NCBI GenBank assembly: GCA_007134865.1
Contig: SLJW01000001.1
Location: forward strand, 1-44,972
DNA: 44,972 nt
Direction of reading: 5' to 3'
DNA from: Paracoccaceae bacterium
GTDB taxonomy: Bacteria; Pseudomonadota; Alphaproteobacteria; Rhodobacterales; Rhodobacteraceae
Both the position numbers and the translations under genes were made by a program. The notes under the pieces were generated by a model. That model had not been told where the DNA came from, did not search any database, and was given only the letters and a program-made list of their open reading frames with translations. Every line of letters starts with the position of its first letter. Within the stretch, counting starts at the first letter, position 1. Shown one piece after another: positions 9,530 through 19,102 of this stretch.

Positions 9530-10612
9530 ATGGAAAAACAGACATTGATTCGAGGCGCTGCGATCGTCATCGCCGGTATCGCTGCATCCACTTATGCGGC
9601 GCAGAACATGCTCTCCACATCACCTGCAGACAAGCCTGTCAGCAATGCCGGTCTAACAGACAAGCCTGACCATCTTCTCGGTGCGGGGTTGGTTGCCAGC
9701 AGCGGGAAACGCGAGATCGAGTCTCGTGCCACCGGGGCGAAGCTGTCCGACAGCCCGACCGATCTCAAGGCGGGCCTGTCCGCAGCGGATTCCGCCAAGG
9801 ACGACGCAAAACGGATGGCAGCGCTTCAGGATGACGGGTTGCAACCGGAAGCACAGGCCGGTGACGAGTCCACGCCGCAACTCGCACGCGCCGAGCCGGG
9901 AACTCTTGATGAGGGGATGGATTGCACCCCCCGCCTCGAAGCTGCAGCAAGCGTCGATGCGCTTATCGAACTTCAGTTGAACGCTCCCTGCCACCAGAAC
10001 GAGCGCGTCGTCGTCAGCCATGGCGACCTTGCCTTCAGTGGCTACACCTCTCACGAGGGCCGTTTCAGAAGCTATCTGCCAGCACTGGCTTCGGATGCGA
10101 AGATCGATGTCTTTCTCTCCGATGATCAGTTTCTGCAGGCGGAAGTCGCGGTTGAAAGCGTCGAAGAGCACCTGCGTTTTGTCCTGCAATGGTCAGGTGA
10201 GGCCGATTTCGCCCTGCATGCCTATCATAACGGCGCCCAATTCGGCGATGATGGTCATCTACACGCCTCGCGCCCTTTCGACCCAGAGATTGACGAAGCC
10301 TTCCTGATCACTCTCGGCACGGCCAATGGGCCCGAGCCGCTACGCGCCGAAGTCTATTCGATCCCGGCAGATCAGGCCTCCATGGCGCGTCTCGAGATCG
10401 AAATGCGTTATGTGTCGGCAGACTGCGGACAAGACAAGGCGGTTTATCTGCTGCAGGCGGGTCCGGGGGCAGATGCCGAGGTAAAGGAGATCGTATTTGC
10501 TTTGCCGGAATGCCCCGCAGAGGACGGTATCCTTGTAATGCCAATCCCGCTTGATCCGCCCCGACATGCTGCTCTGCTACGCGATGACGACGCAGATATC
10601 GGACAACCTTGA
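9530..10612 (+). CDS. Membrane-anchored Rhodobacteraceae 'translocase'-type protein of unknown function
   Basis: About 360 residues from the ATG at 9530 (a GTG at 9515 is possible). An N-terminal hydrophobic segment, MEKQTLIRGAAIVIAGIAAS, is an uncleaved anchor or signal peptide. A low-complexity Ala/Ser/Asp linker (to about residue 125) leads to a domain beginning MDCTPRLEAAASVDALIELQL. That domain has repeated beta-strand-like stretches such as RVVVSHGDLAFSGYTSHEG and FVLQWSGEADFALHAYHNGA. I recognise it as the family usually labelled 'translocase' beside secA in Rhodobacteraceae; the name comes from the neighbour and no activity is shown. Cysteines in DCTPRL, APCHQN, ADCGQD and PECPAED could form disulfides outside the cytoplasm. 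It converges with radC, with 6 bp between stops. Confidence 0.75.
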   Translation: MEKQTLIRGAAIVIAGIAASTYAAQNMLSTSPADKPVSNAGLTDKPDHLLGAGLVASSGKREIESRATGAKLSDSPTDLKAGLSAADSAKDDAKRMAALQDDGLQPEAQAGDESTPQLARAEPGTLDEGMDCTPRLEAAASVDALIELQLNAPCHQNERVVVSHGDLAFSGYTSHEGRFRSYLPALASDAKIDVFLSDDQFLQAEVAVESVEEHLRFVLQWSGEADFALHAYHNGAQFGDDGHLHASRPFDPEIDEAFLITLGTANGPEPLRAEVYSIPADQASMARLEIEMRYVSADCGQDKAVYLLQAGPGADAEVKEIVFALPECPAEDGILVMPIPLDPPRHAALLRDDDADIGQP

Positions 10613-10618
10613 GCGCCG

Positions 10619-11356
10619 TCAGAGATAGCCTGCACTTCGGAAACTCAACTCTCGTGACTTTCCGATGATGATGTGGTCGTGCAGAGTAATCGACAAGACT
10701 TCTGCGGCAGTTCGTATCGTCTCTGTCATCGCAATATCAGCTTCGGAAGGTGACGGGTCACCCGACGGGTGGTTATGCACCATGATCAGCGCAGAGGCAT
10801 TGAGCTCCAGCGCCCTGCGGAGAACTTCGCGCGGATAAACCGGCACATGATCGACAGTTCCTTCGCCCTGTGCCTCATCCGCAATCAAGACATTCCTGCG
10901 ATCAAGAAACAGGACGCGGAATTGTTCAGTCGCACGATGTGACATGGTTGTGTGGCAGTAATCGAGAAGCGCCTGCCAGCCTGAGATAATCGGACGATCC
11001 ATTATCCGGGCCCGCGCCATACGCTGCGCGCAGGCTTCGATAAGCTTGAGTTCGGTCAATACCGAATCACCTATGCCGGGAATCACGCGCAAGCGCGCAG
11101 CGGGCGCTGCGACGACATTGTTCAGATCGCCGAACGTGTCGATCAGGAGACGGGCAAGCGGTTTGACATCTTGACGTGGAATGGCCCGAAAAAGAATCAA
11201 CTCTAGCAATTCATAGTCGGCGCAGGCTACGGTACCTCCAGCCAGAAATCGCTCGCGCAGGCGTTTACGATGGTCACGCAGATAAGATGGTGGACGATTT
11301 TGCACTTTTTCAACAAGATCAGCGTAGGGCGTATTGCCATTTTGAAACAATGGCAT
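10619..11356 (-). CDS. radC: RadC family JAB/MPN-domain protein
   Basis: RadC-like protein, historically called a DNA repair factor though its role is disputed. A helix-hairpin-helix stretch (VIPGIGDSVLTELKLIEA) lies in the N-terminal half. The JAB/MPN metalloprotease-like domain follows with VHNHPSGDPSPSEAD and LHDHIIIG, giving the full HxH...D metal site. I prefer the ATG at 11356, preceded by AAGG and giving MPLFQNGNTPY; an ATG at 11392 adds 12 residues and 11422 adds 22. The body from PSYLRDHRKRLRERF onward is typical of Rhodobacteraceae RadC. The ~240-bp gap on its right, before the next gene, is AT-rich and has a weak TTCACA-N15-TGTGAA dyad at 11486-11512. Confidence 0.9.
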   Translation of the reverse strand: MPLFQNGNTPYADLVEKVQNRPPSYLRDHRKRLRERFLAGGTVACADYELLELILFRAIPRQDVKPLARLLIDTFGDLNNVVAAPAARLRVIPGIGDSVLTELKLIEACAQRMARARIMDRPIISGWQALLDYCHTTMSHRATEQFRVLFLDRRNVLIADEAQGEGTVDHVPVYPREVLRRALELNASALIMVHNHPSGDPSPSEADIAMTETIRTAAEVLSITLHDHIIIGKSRELSFRSAGYL

Positions 11357-11593
11357 TTCACCTTCGGCCACTCCGATACGGGTTCTACGCATACCCCAGC
11401 CTGACACAGTAAATGATAACAATGCATTAACCGGCTGTTTTTGTGATTAGACTTGTTGCCAGACCAGAAGCTTGGTGCTAGCATCTTCACAAGTGTGGCA
11501 TATTTCTGTGAACAGGCAGAATTCCGCGCACTTGCTGGGGCATTTGAGCAGTCAAAAAAATATAAACCAAATCTTATCACTTGGAGGACTACA

Positions 11594-11890
11594 ATGAAGA
11601 AGTTCGTACTCCCGGCGCTGGCGCTTGCTCTGGCTCCGTTTTTCGCGACACCGGCCGCTGCCTGGAAAGGCCATGTCGTCGAATGCTTTGACAAGGTCTA
11701 TGTGCCGCCCCAATACAACGTCACCAAGCATCTGGTGAAAGCGGCCAAGACCAAGCTGGAATACCGCAATGGTAAAGGCGTGGAGCAGGTCTATCGTATG
11801 CACTACCCGGCCATCTACGAGGAAAAGAAGCACCTCGTGCGCCCGGGCCACTACGTGATGCGTCCGGCTCCTTGCCGCAAAGGCCACTGA
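11594..11890 (+). CDS. Small basic exported protein, function unknown
   Basis: 98 residues. A clear signal peptide (MKKFVLPALALALAPFF... AAA|W) would be cut after residue 23. The mature ~75 residues are rich in Lys, His and Tyr (KGHVVECFDKVYVPPQYN, RMHYPAIYEEKKHLVRPGHYV). They contain exactly two cysteines, C31 and C94, placed near the two ends and so likely to close a disulfide in the periplasm. A strong ribosome site TTGGAGGA precedes the ATG. I know no function; related hypothetical proteins occur in Rhodobacteraceae. A structural or metal-binding envelope role is a guess only. Confidence 0.75.
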   Translation: MKKFVLPALALALAPFFATPAAAWKGHVVECFDKVYVPPQYNVTKHLVKAAKTKLEYRNGKGVEQVYRMHYPAIYEEKKHLVRPGHYVMRPAPCRKGH

Positions 11891-11978
11891 TCTCTGGTGC
11901 CGAACTGATACACGGATGACAGCATTATAGCGTTGGGTGTTGTCAGAAATCGGCGACCGTGAGATAGTCTGCACAATA

Positions 11979-12009
11979 TCTGGCATGCCATGTCATGTGG
12001 CATGCCAGA
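11979..12009. promoter_or_regulatory. Perfect 12-bp inverted repeat, candidate operator of the lipoprotein gene
   Basis: TCTGGCATGCCA at 11979-11990 and its exact reverse complement at 11998-12009 are separated by 7 nt. Each arm contains the self-palindromic decamer TGGCATGCCA, so the site is two identical palindromes with centres 17 bp apart. A TATAAA at 12012-12017 follows directly. There is no U-tract in either direction, so a protein-binding site fits better than a terminator. Confidence 0.5.
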
Positions 12010-12067
12010 ATTATAAAAAAAGACCGAGGCAAATACATAACGACAGGCAAGCCCCGAGGAGGCTATC

Positions 12068-12412
12068 GTGCGGTTCTTTCCCTTATTCGCAGCGGCAGGC
12101 TTGCTGGCCGGCTGCATGTCGCCAACGAGCGATGATATTCCGTCACGCAGCGCTTGTGAGCAGTCAAGCCACGCACTGCGGGTCCATGATTCCAAGATCG
12201 AAAGCGCCCGAACAGGGTCTCCGGGTCATTTCACTGTTCGGTTGCCCTCCAAAGGACACGCGCCTTATCTCTGCAATATGGAAGGCTCTCAAGCACACTG
12301 TGTTCCTGCTGGAACAGTGGCTGCAGCAAAGCCTGAGAACCGCCATGTCGCAAAGCTCGTCCGCGAGCGCGAGACGATCTATTCACGCGCCCGAAAAGCG
12401 TGCCGAACCTGA
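12068..12412 (+). CDS. Small lipoprotein, function unknown
   Basis: 114 residues starting at a GTG with a strong GAGGAGG ribosome site at 12055-12061. The N-terminus VRFFPLFAAAGLLAGC is a short lipoprotein signal; Cys16 would be lipidated. The remainder holds four more cysteines (in SACEQ, YLCNM, AHCVP and KACRT), which suggests two disulfides in a small extracytoplasmic domain. No family recognised. The stop abuts the dnaJ stop on the other strand with no spacer. A conspicuous double palindrome lies 60-90 nt upstream and may control it. Confidence 0.7.
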   Translation: MRFFPLFAAAGLLAGCMSPTSDDIPSRSACEQSSHALRVHDSKIESARTGSPGHFTVRLPSKGHAPYLCNMEGSQAHCVPAGTVAAAKPENRHVAKLVRERETIYSRARKACRT

Positions 12413-13567
12413 TCAGCCCTTCATTCCGTCCCAGAAGCCTTTGACCTTGTCAAAGAAACTGGAGCTCTCAGGGTTGTTTTCAGCGCTCAGATTCTCGAAT
12501 TCTGCGAGAAGTTCTTTCTGTTTCGTGGTCAAATTTACCGGCGTCTCGACGGCCAGTTCGATCAGCATGTCGCCCTGACCACCACCTCGCAGCGCAGGCA
12601 TACCTTTGCCCCTCAGGCGCATCTGCCGCCCCGACTGGCTACCGGCTGGGACCTTGACTCGTGAACGACCACCGTCGATTGTCGGCACTTCGACTTCGCC
12701 CCCAAGGGCTGCGCGCGCCATGCTGACGGGAACGCGGCAATAAAGCGTCACATCATCGCGCTTGAAGATCGGGTGGTCGGCAACATTGACGAAAATATAC
12801 AGATCGCCGGGCGGCCCGCCGCGCAAACCCGCTTCGCCTTCGCCCGACAGGCGAATGCGTGTCCCGGTCTCCACCCCGGCCGGAATATTTACCGAGAGGC
12901 TTGCTTCCTTTTCAACGCGTCCAGCACCGCTGCAAGCCTTGCACGGGTTCTTCACGATCTGCCCGGAGCCGCCACAGGTCGGACAGGTACGCTCGACCGT
13001 GAAGAATCCCTGCTGAGCGCGCACTTTGCCCATGCCCGAGCAAGTCGGGCAAGTCACAGGCTCTGCCCCACCCTCGGCGCCCGAGCCGTTACACGCCTCA
13101 CAGACCGACAGACGGGGCACGCGGATAGTCTTCCTCGTTCCGGTAAAGGCTTCTTCAAGCGTGATGCGCAGATTATAGCGCAAATCCGAGCCACGCGAAG
13201 CGCGAGCGCGAGCGCCACCCCGCGCACCGCCCATGAAATCGCCGAAGAGATCCTCGAACACGTCCGAAAACGCGCTTGCAAAATCGCCTGAGCCGCCAAA
13301 GCCGCCCGGATGGCCGCCACGGCCCCCGCCCCCCATGCCGCCGTCGAACGCGGCATGGCCGAAACGGTCATAGGCCGCTTTCTTTTCAGGATCCTTCAGC
13401 GCTTCATAGGCCTCGTTCACTTCCTTGAACTGGGCCTCGGCTTCCGGATTGTCTGCGTTACGGTCGGGGTGAAGTTCCTTGGCCTTCTTGCGATAGGCTT
13501 TCTTGATCTCCTCGGCGGTCGCCTGACGATTGACGCCAAGAACATCGTAGAAATCACGTTTGGCCAT
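12413..13567 (-). CDS. dnaJ: Chaperone protein DnaJ (Hsp40)
   Basis: Co-chaperone of 384 residues that delivers unfolded clients to DnaK and stimulates its ATPase. The J domain has DFYDVLGV and the HPD signature in [16 protein letters not shown] Gly/Phe-rich linker follows ([17 protein letters not shown]). The zinc region has all four CxxCxGxG repeats: [24 protein letters not shown] and CKACSGAG. The start is MAKRDFYDV at 13567, after GGAAAGAGAC. It lies 69 bp downstream of dnaK on the same strand, the usual dnaKJ operon, with a stem-loop in the gap. Confidence 0.97.
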   Translation of the reverse strand: MAKRDFYDVLGVNRQATAEEIKKAYRKKAKELHPDRNADNPEAEAQFKEVNEAYEALKDPEKKAAYDRFGHAAFDGGMGGGGRGGHPGGFGGSGDFASAFSDVFEDLFGDFMGGARGGARARASRGSDLRYNLRITLEEAFTGTRKTIRVPRLSVCEACNGSGAEGGAEPVTCPTCSGMGKVRAQQGFFTVERTCPTCGGSGQIVKNPCKACSGAGRVEKEASLSVNIPAGVETGTRIRLSGEGEAGLRGGPPGDLYIFVNVADHPIFKRDDVTLYCRVPVSMARAALGGEVEVPTIDGGRSRVKVPAGSQSGRQMRLRGKGMPALRGGGQGDMLIELAVETPVNLTTKQKELLAEFENLSAENNPESSSFFDKVKGFWDGMKG

Positions 13568-13589
13568 GTTTGTCTCTTTCCAATAAGAC

Positions 13590-13616
13590 AACCGGCCTGA
13601 GAGGCTCAGACCGGTT
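13590..13616 (-). terminator. Stem-loop in the dnaK-dnaJ intergenic gap
   Basis: AACCGG-C-CTGAG at 13590-13601 pairs with CTCAG-A-CCGGTT at 13605-13616, one mismatch and a 3-nt loop. No U-run follows on the minus strand. It is a candidate partial terminator or RNA-processing and stability element that could lower dnaJ relative to dnaK. Confidence 0.4.
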
Positions 13617-13636
13617 ATCCGTTACGCGTCACAGGC

Positions 13637-15553
<1,917 letters not shown>

Positions 15554-15652
15554 GTTCATTCATCCTCTGTTCAAGCGATGTGGCGTCGGGCGGTCCTGTC
15601 AGGCCCCGGCCCATCTGGTCTGTCGAATACCCCTCGCGGGGCGCGTTGACGG

Positions 15653-15682
15653 CTATATAGGAAGGCCTCCTTGGGGCTGCAA
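15653..15682 (-). promoter_or_regulatory. Candidate heat-shock (RpoH-type) promoter of dnaK
   Basis: On the minus strand, TTGCAG (15682-15677) is followed after 15 nt by CCTATAT (15661-15655). This spacing and the CxTATxT-like -10 suit alphaproteobacterial RpoH promoters. The same DNA can be read as sigma-70 TTGCAG-N17-TATATA, so the two modes may overlap. The leader to dnaK is roughly 95 nt. Confidence 0.45.
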
Positions 15683-15794
15683 CCGTCACGGCTCTGTGAT
15701 TCTTCGCTTAATGAACAAAAATATCCATGCCTTGCGACCATGCATCCGACATGCAATGAGCAGGCCAAATCTGTCCTGAAGGAGTTTTGTTGCC

Positions 15795-16916
15795 ATGCTC
15801 TATGTTGATATCCCAAGCGCTGCCGAGATCGGTAAGCTGGTCGCGGCGCGCGGTGAAGCGATGATCTCGATCTATCTCAAGACCACCCCCGAGACCCAGC
15901 ATATCGATGCGTCCCGCACGCGCCTCAAGCAATTGACCCAAGATGCCGTCGCACAGCTCGAAGAGATCGGGGTGGCCAAGCGCACCATCTGGCCGATCGA
16001 AGAACATCTGCATGACCTGATGGATGATGACGATTTCTGGCGCGTGCAGGCGAATTCGCTGGCGATCTTTGTCACGCCCGAGAGTTTGCGCAGCTATCGC
16101 CTGCCCAATCATCTGACCGAGACCGTGCAGGTCTCGGACCGCTTTCACCTCAAACCGCTGCTGCGGGCCGTCTCGATGCCGCAACATGCGTTTATCCTTG
16201 CGCTGGCAGAAAACGAAGTGCGCGTCATCGAGTTGCTGGGCGACCAACCTGCGCAGGGAGTGCGTGTGCCCAATTTGCCAAAGGACGCTGCCTCGGTAGC
16301 AGGGACGGCAAATGTCAATTCGCGCAGCTATTCCGGGCGGCTGGGGAGTGGCGAAGGGCAGAAACATCATCTGCGCGCCTATTGTCGGCAGATCGACGCT
16401 GCGCTGCGCGGGTTGCTGAGCGGGCGGCATGAACCCTTGATCCTGGCCGCGACCGATCCGTTGCTGTCAATGTATCGCTCGATCAACACCTACCCGCATC
16501 TTGCGTCAGAAGCGGTCGAGACAAGCCCTGTGCGCATTCCGGCGCATGAGCTGGGCACTCAGGCACGGGCGATTGTCGATAACCTGAACGCCCAGTCGGT
16601 CGCCGAATTCGCCGCGCTTTATTCAGCGCGCGAGAACGAGGGCCGCGCGACAACGCAGGTGGCACGCACAGCGCGCGCGGCGACTTTTGGTGCGGTGGAT
16701 ACTCTGCTGGTGGACATGGACTCGATTGTGCCGGGCCTTGTTGATGAGGTCAGCGGCGAAGTGACGTTTGACAAGGAGGCCTCGGCGGTCAGCTATGGTG
16801 TCATTGATGAAATCGCAGGCCGGGTGATCAGCCATGGCGGCAAGGTCATCGCCGTGCGTCGCGATGACATCCCGCAGCAGGCCGAACTGGCCGCCGTGCT
16901 GCGCTACGCAATCTGA
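15795..16916 (+). CDS. Bacterial archaeo-eukaryotic release-factor-like protein (baeRF family)
   Basis: 373 residues. The overall pattern matches the bacterial eRF1-like (baeRF) superfamily, whose members share folds with archaeal/eukaryotic RF1 domains and are thought to act on ribosomes. Landmarks are MISIYLKTTPETQ near the start, DFWRVQANSLAIFVTPESLRSYRLP, VSDRFHLKPLLRAV with FILALAENEVRVIEL, then EPLILAATDPLLSMYRSINTYPHL. The last ~90 residues (FGAVDTLLVDMDSIVPG ... SHGGKVIAVRRDDIP) resemble an L7Ae/pelota-like terminal domain. AAGGAG precedes the ATG by 10 nt. It is divergent from dnaK and ends in a strong hairpin. The specific baeRF subfamily is not certain and no GGQ loop is evident. 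Confidence 0.75.
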   Translation: MLYVDIPSAAEIGKLVAARGEAMISIYLKTTPETQHIDASRTRLKQLTQDAVAQLEEIGVAKRTIWPIEEHLHDLMDDDDFWRVQANSLAIFVTPESLRSYRLPNHLTETVQVSDRFHLKPLLRAVSMPQHAFILALAENEVRVIELLGDQPAQGVRVPNLPKDAASVAGTANVNSRSYSGRLGSGEGQKHHLRAYCRQIDAALRGLLSGRHEPLILAATDPLLSMYRSINTYPHLASEAVETSPVRIPAHELGTQARAIVDNLNAQSVAEFAALYSARENEGRATTQVARTARAATFGAVDTLLVDMDSIVPGLVDEVSGEVTFDKEASAVSYGVIDEIAGRVISHGGKVIAVRRDDIPQQAELAAVLRYAI

Positions 16917-16935
16917 TCGGTTACAAACTTTGCGA

Positions 16936-16968
16936 CGAAAGGGCCGGAGCGCAACTCCGGCCCTTTCG
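16936..16968. terminator. Bidirectional terminator, 14-bp perfect stem
   Basis: CGAAAGGGCCGGAG at 16936-16949 pairs exactly with CTCCGGCCCTTTCG at 16955-16968 around a 5-nt loop. It sits between the converging ends of the baeRF gene and the M3 peptidase gene and could serve both. Confidence 0.7.
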
Positions 16969-16998
16969 CCTGACGGCATTGCGCGGCGCCCTATCCCC

Positions 16999-19008
16999 TC
17001 AAGCCGCGGCCAGCCCCCGCCCTTTCAGCAGGGCCTCGACACCCGGCATGCGCCCCCGGAACGCCGTGTAGAGCGCCTCGGCCTCGTCACGTCCACCCGC
17101 CGACAGGATATGGCTTTCGAGCCGCCCCGCCATTTGCGCATCGAAAGCGTCGCCCGTTTCGCGAAACGCCTCAAAGGCGTCGGCATCCATCACCTCGGAC
17201 CACATGTAACTGTAATACCCGCTCGAATACCCGTCCCCCGAGAAGACATGCGCGAAATGCGGGGTCGCATGACGCATCCGGATAGCCCGGGGCATGCCCA
17301 GCGTTTCGAGCACTTCTGCCTGTTTCTGCATCGGGTCGGCCGGGGGCGGGCCGTCATGAAACTCCAGATCCACAAGTGCCGAGGCAACGTATTCAACCGT
17401 CGCAAAACCCTGGTCGAAATTCTGCGCTGCCAGCAGTCGGTCGAGCAGGTCTTGCGGCATTGGCTCGCCAGTCTCGACATGACGCGCGTGCTGCGACAAC
17501 ACTTCGGGCACCTCCAGCCAGTGTTCGTAGAGCTGACTTGGAAGCTCCACAAAATCCCGCGCAACCGAGGTGCCCGAAATGAAACCATGGGTCACATCCG
17601 ACAGGATCTGATGCAGCGCATGGCCGAATTCGTGAAACAGCGTGCGGGCATCATCATAGGAAAGCAGTGCCGGATCACCCTTGGCGAAATTGCAGATATT
17701 GACCACGATAGGCCGCACCTCGCCGCCCAGCTTGCGCTGGCTGCGCATGGTGGAACACCATGCGCCCGAGCGTTTTGACGTGCGCGCGAAATAATCGCCA
17801 ATGAATACAGCCATATGCCGTCCGTCGCGCGTCACCTCCCAAGCGCGTGCATCGGCGTGATAGAGCGGCACCTCCAGAGGCCGGAACTCCAGCCCGAACA
17901 AACGCTGCGCGCAATCGAAAGCTGCCGCGATCATGCTGTCGAGCGCCAGATACGGCTTCAGTGCCGCCTCATCGAGGTCATGCTCCGCGCGGCGCAGCTT
18001 CTCGGCATAGAAGCGCCAATCCCATGGCTCGAGCGGGCTGTCATATCCGTCGGCCCGCAGCATCGCCTCGAGCTTTTCGGCATCGGCAAGCGCCTTTGCG
18101 CGGGCAGGCGCCCAGACCTGCATCAGCAGGTCACGGACAGCCTCGGGGCTGCCTGCCATCTCGGTTTCCAGTTTGTAGCGGGCGAAGTTCTCGTATCCAA
18201 GCAGCGCCGCACGCTCGCACCTTAGCGCAAGGATCTCTGCCGCAATCGCGCGATTGTCGGTCGCGCCCCCATTCGCCCCGCGTGCGACCCAGGCTTCATA
18301 GGCCCGTTTGCGCAGGTCGCGACGGGTCGAGAATTGCAGGAAGGGCACGATCAGCGAGCGATTGAGCGTGATAACATGGCCCTCGCGTCCCCGCTCTTCC
18401 GCGGCGGCCCGCGCAGTTGCGACCACGAAATCGGGCAAGCCCGCAAGGTCTTCAAGCGGCATCATCCAGTCGCGTTCATCCGCCAGCAGGTTCTGTGTGA
18501 ACTGCGTGCCAAGTGTCGCGAGCCGTCCCTTTATCTCCGTTAGCCGTGTCGCCTCATCGCCTTCCAGCGCGGCCCCGGCCCGCAGAAACATGCGCCGATA
18601 AAGCATCAGAACCCGCATCTGCTCAGCATCGAGACCAAGCTCGTCACGTTCTTCCCAGAGAGTCTCGATCCGCTGGAACAGGGCGCGGTTGTTGATGATC
18701 TCGGAGGAATAGGCCGAGAGTTTCGGTGAGAGATCGCGCTGTAGCGCCTCGCGCGCGGGGTTTGAGTCACTGCCCGCAAGGTTGAAGAACACGCCAGCAA
18801 CGCGGTCGAGCAGGTCATCGACCTGCTCCATCGCCTCAATGGTGTTGGCGAAACTCGGCGCCTCTGGGTTCGACGCAATCGAAGCATAAGCCGCACGCCC
18901 GGCCTCCATGGCCACATCGAACGCCGGGCAGAAGTCACCGTCGCAGATCTCTGCGAAAGGTGGGAGTTGGAAGTCGGTTTGCCATTCGGAAAGAAGCGGG
19001 TTCGTCAT
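16999..19008 (-). CDS. M3 family metallopeptidase (oligopeptidase A / peptidyl-dipeptidase type)
   Basis: Zinc peptidase of about 669 residues that degrades short peptides, probably in the cytoplasm because no signal peptide is seen. The HExxH zinc motif is at residue 459 (TLFHEFGHALHQIL). The third ligand region follows in FISGTSVARDFVELPSQLYEHWL, and the substrate-tyrosine region is near SGDGYSSGYYSYMWSEVMDADAFE. I start at MTNPLLSEWQ (19008) after GAGGTG. The 680-residue class with an N-terminal helical domain covers PrlC (OpdA) and Dcp; which one cannot be settled from the sequence. It stands alone between a terminator and the next gene. Confidence 0.9.
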   Translation of the reverse strand: MTNPLLSEWQTDFQLPPFAEICDGDFCPAFDVAMEAGRAAYASIASNPEAPSFANTIEAMEQVDDLLDRVAGVFFNLAGSDSNPAREALQRDLSPKLSAYSSEIINNRALFQRIETLWEERDELGLDAEQMRVLMLYRRMFLRAGAALEGDEATRLTEIKGRLATLGTQFTQNLLADERDWMMPLEDLAGLPDFVVATARAAAEERGREGHVITLNRSLIVPFLQFSTRRDLRKRAYEAWVARGANGGATDNRAIAAEILALRCERAALLGYENFARYKLETEMAGSPEAVRDLLMQVWAPARAKALADAEKLEAMLRADGYDSPLEPWDWRFYAEKLRRAEHDLDEAALKPYLALDSMIAAAFDCAQRLFGLEFRPLEVPLYHADARAWEVTRDGRHMAVFIGDYFARTSKRSGAWCSTMRSQRKLGGEVRPIVVNICNFAKGDPALLSYDDARTLFHEFGHALHQILSDVTHGFISGTSVARDFVELPSQLYEHWLEVPEVLSQHARHVETGEPMPQDLLDRLLAAQNFDQGFATVEYVASALVDLEFHDGPPPADPMQKQAEVLETLGMPRAIRMRHATPHFAHVFSGDGYSSGYYSYMWSEVMDADAFEAFRETGDAFDAQMAGRLESHILSAGGRDEAEALYTAFRGRMPGVEALLKGRGLAAA

Positions 19009-19102
19009 CGGGCACCTCAATCTGGGTTTGTGCGAGACCTAGATCGAAATACCCGCCGCGACAATGCCGGCACGGCCCGGCGTAAGCGGGGCCGTGCTTT
19101 GC

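Noticed and set aside
11486-11512. TTCACA-N15-TGTGAA dyad
   Set aside because: Arms of six bases in an AT-rich gap occur easily by chance and no clear promoter is attached; mentioned only under radC.
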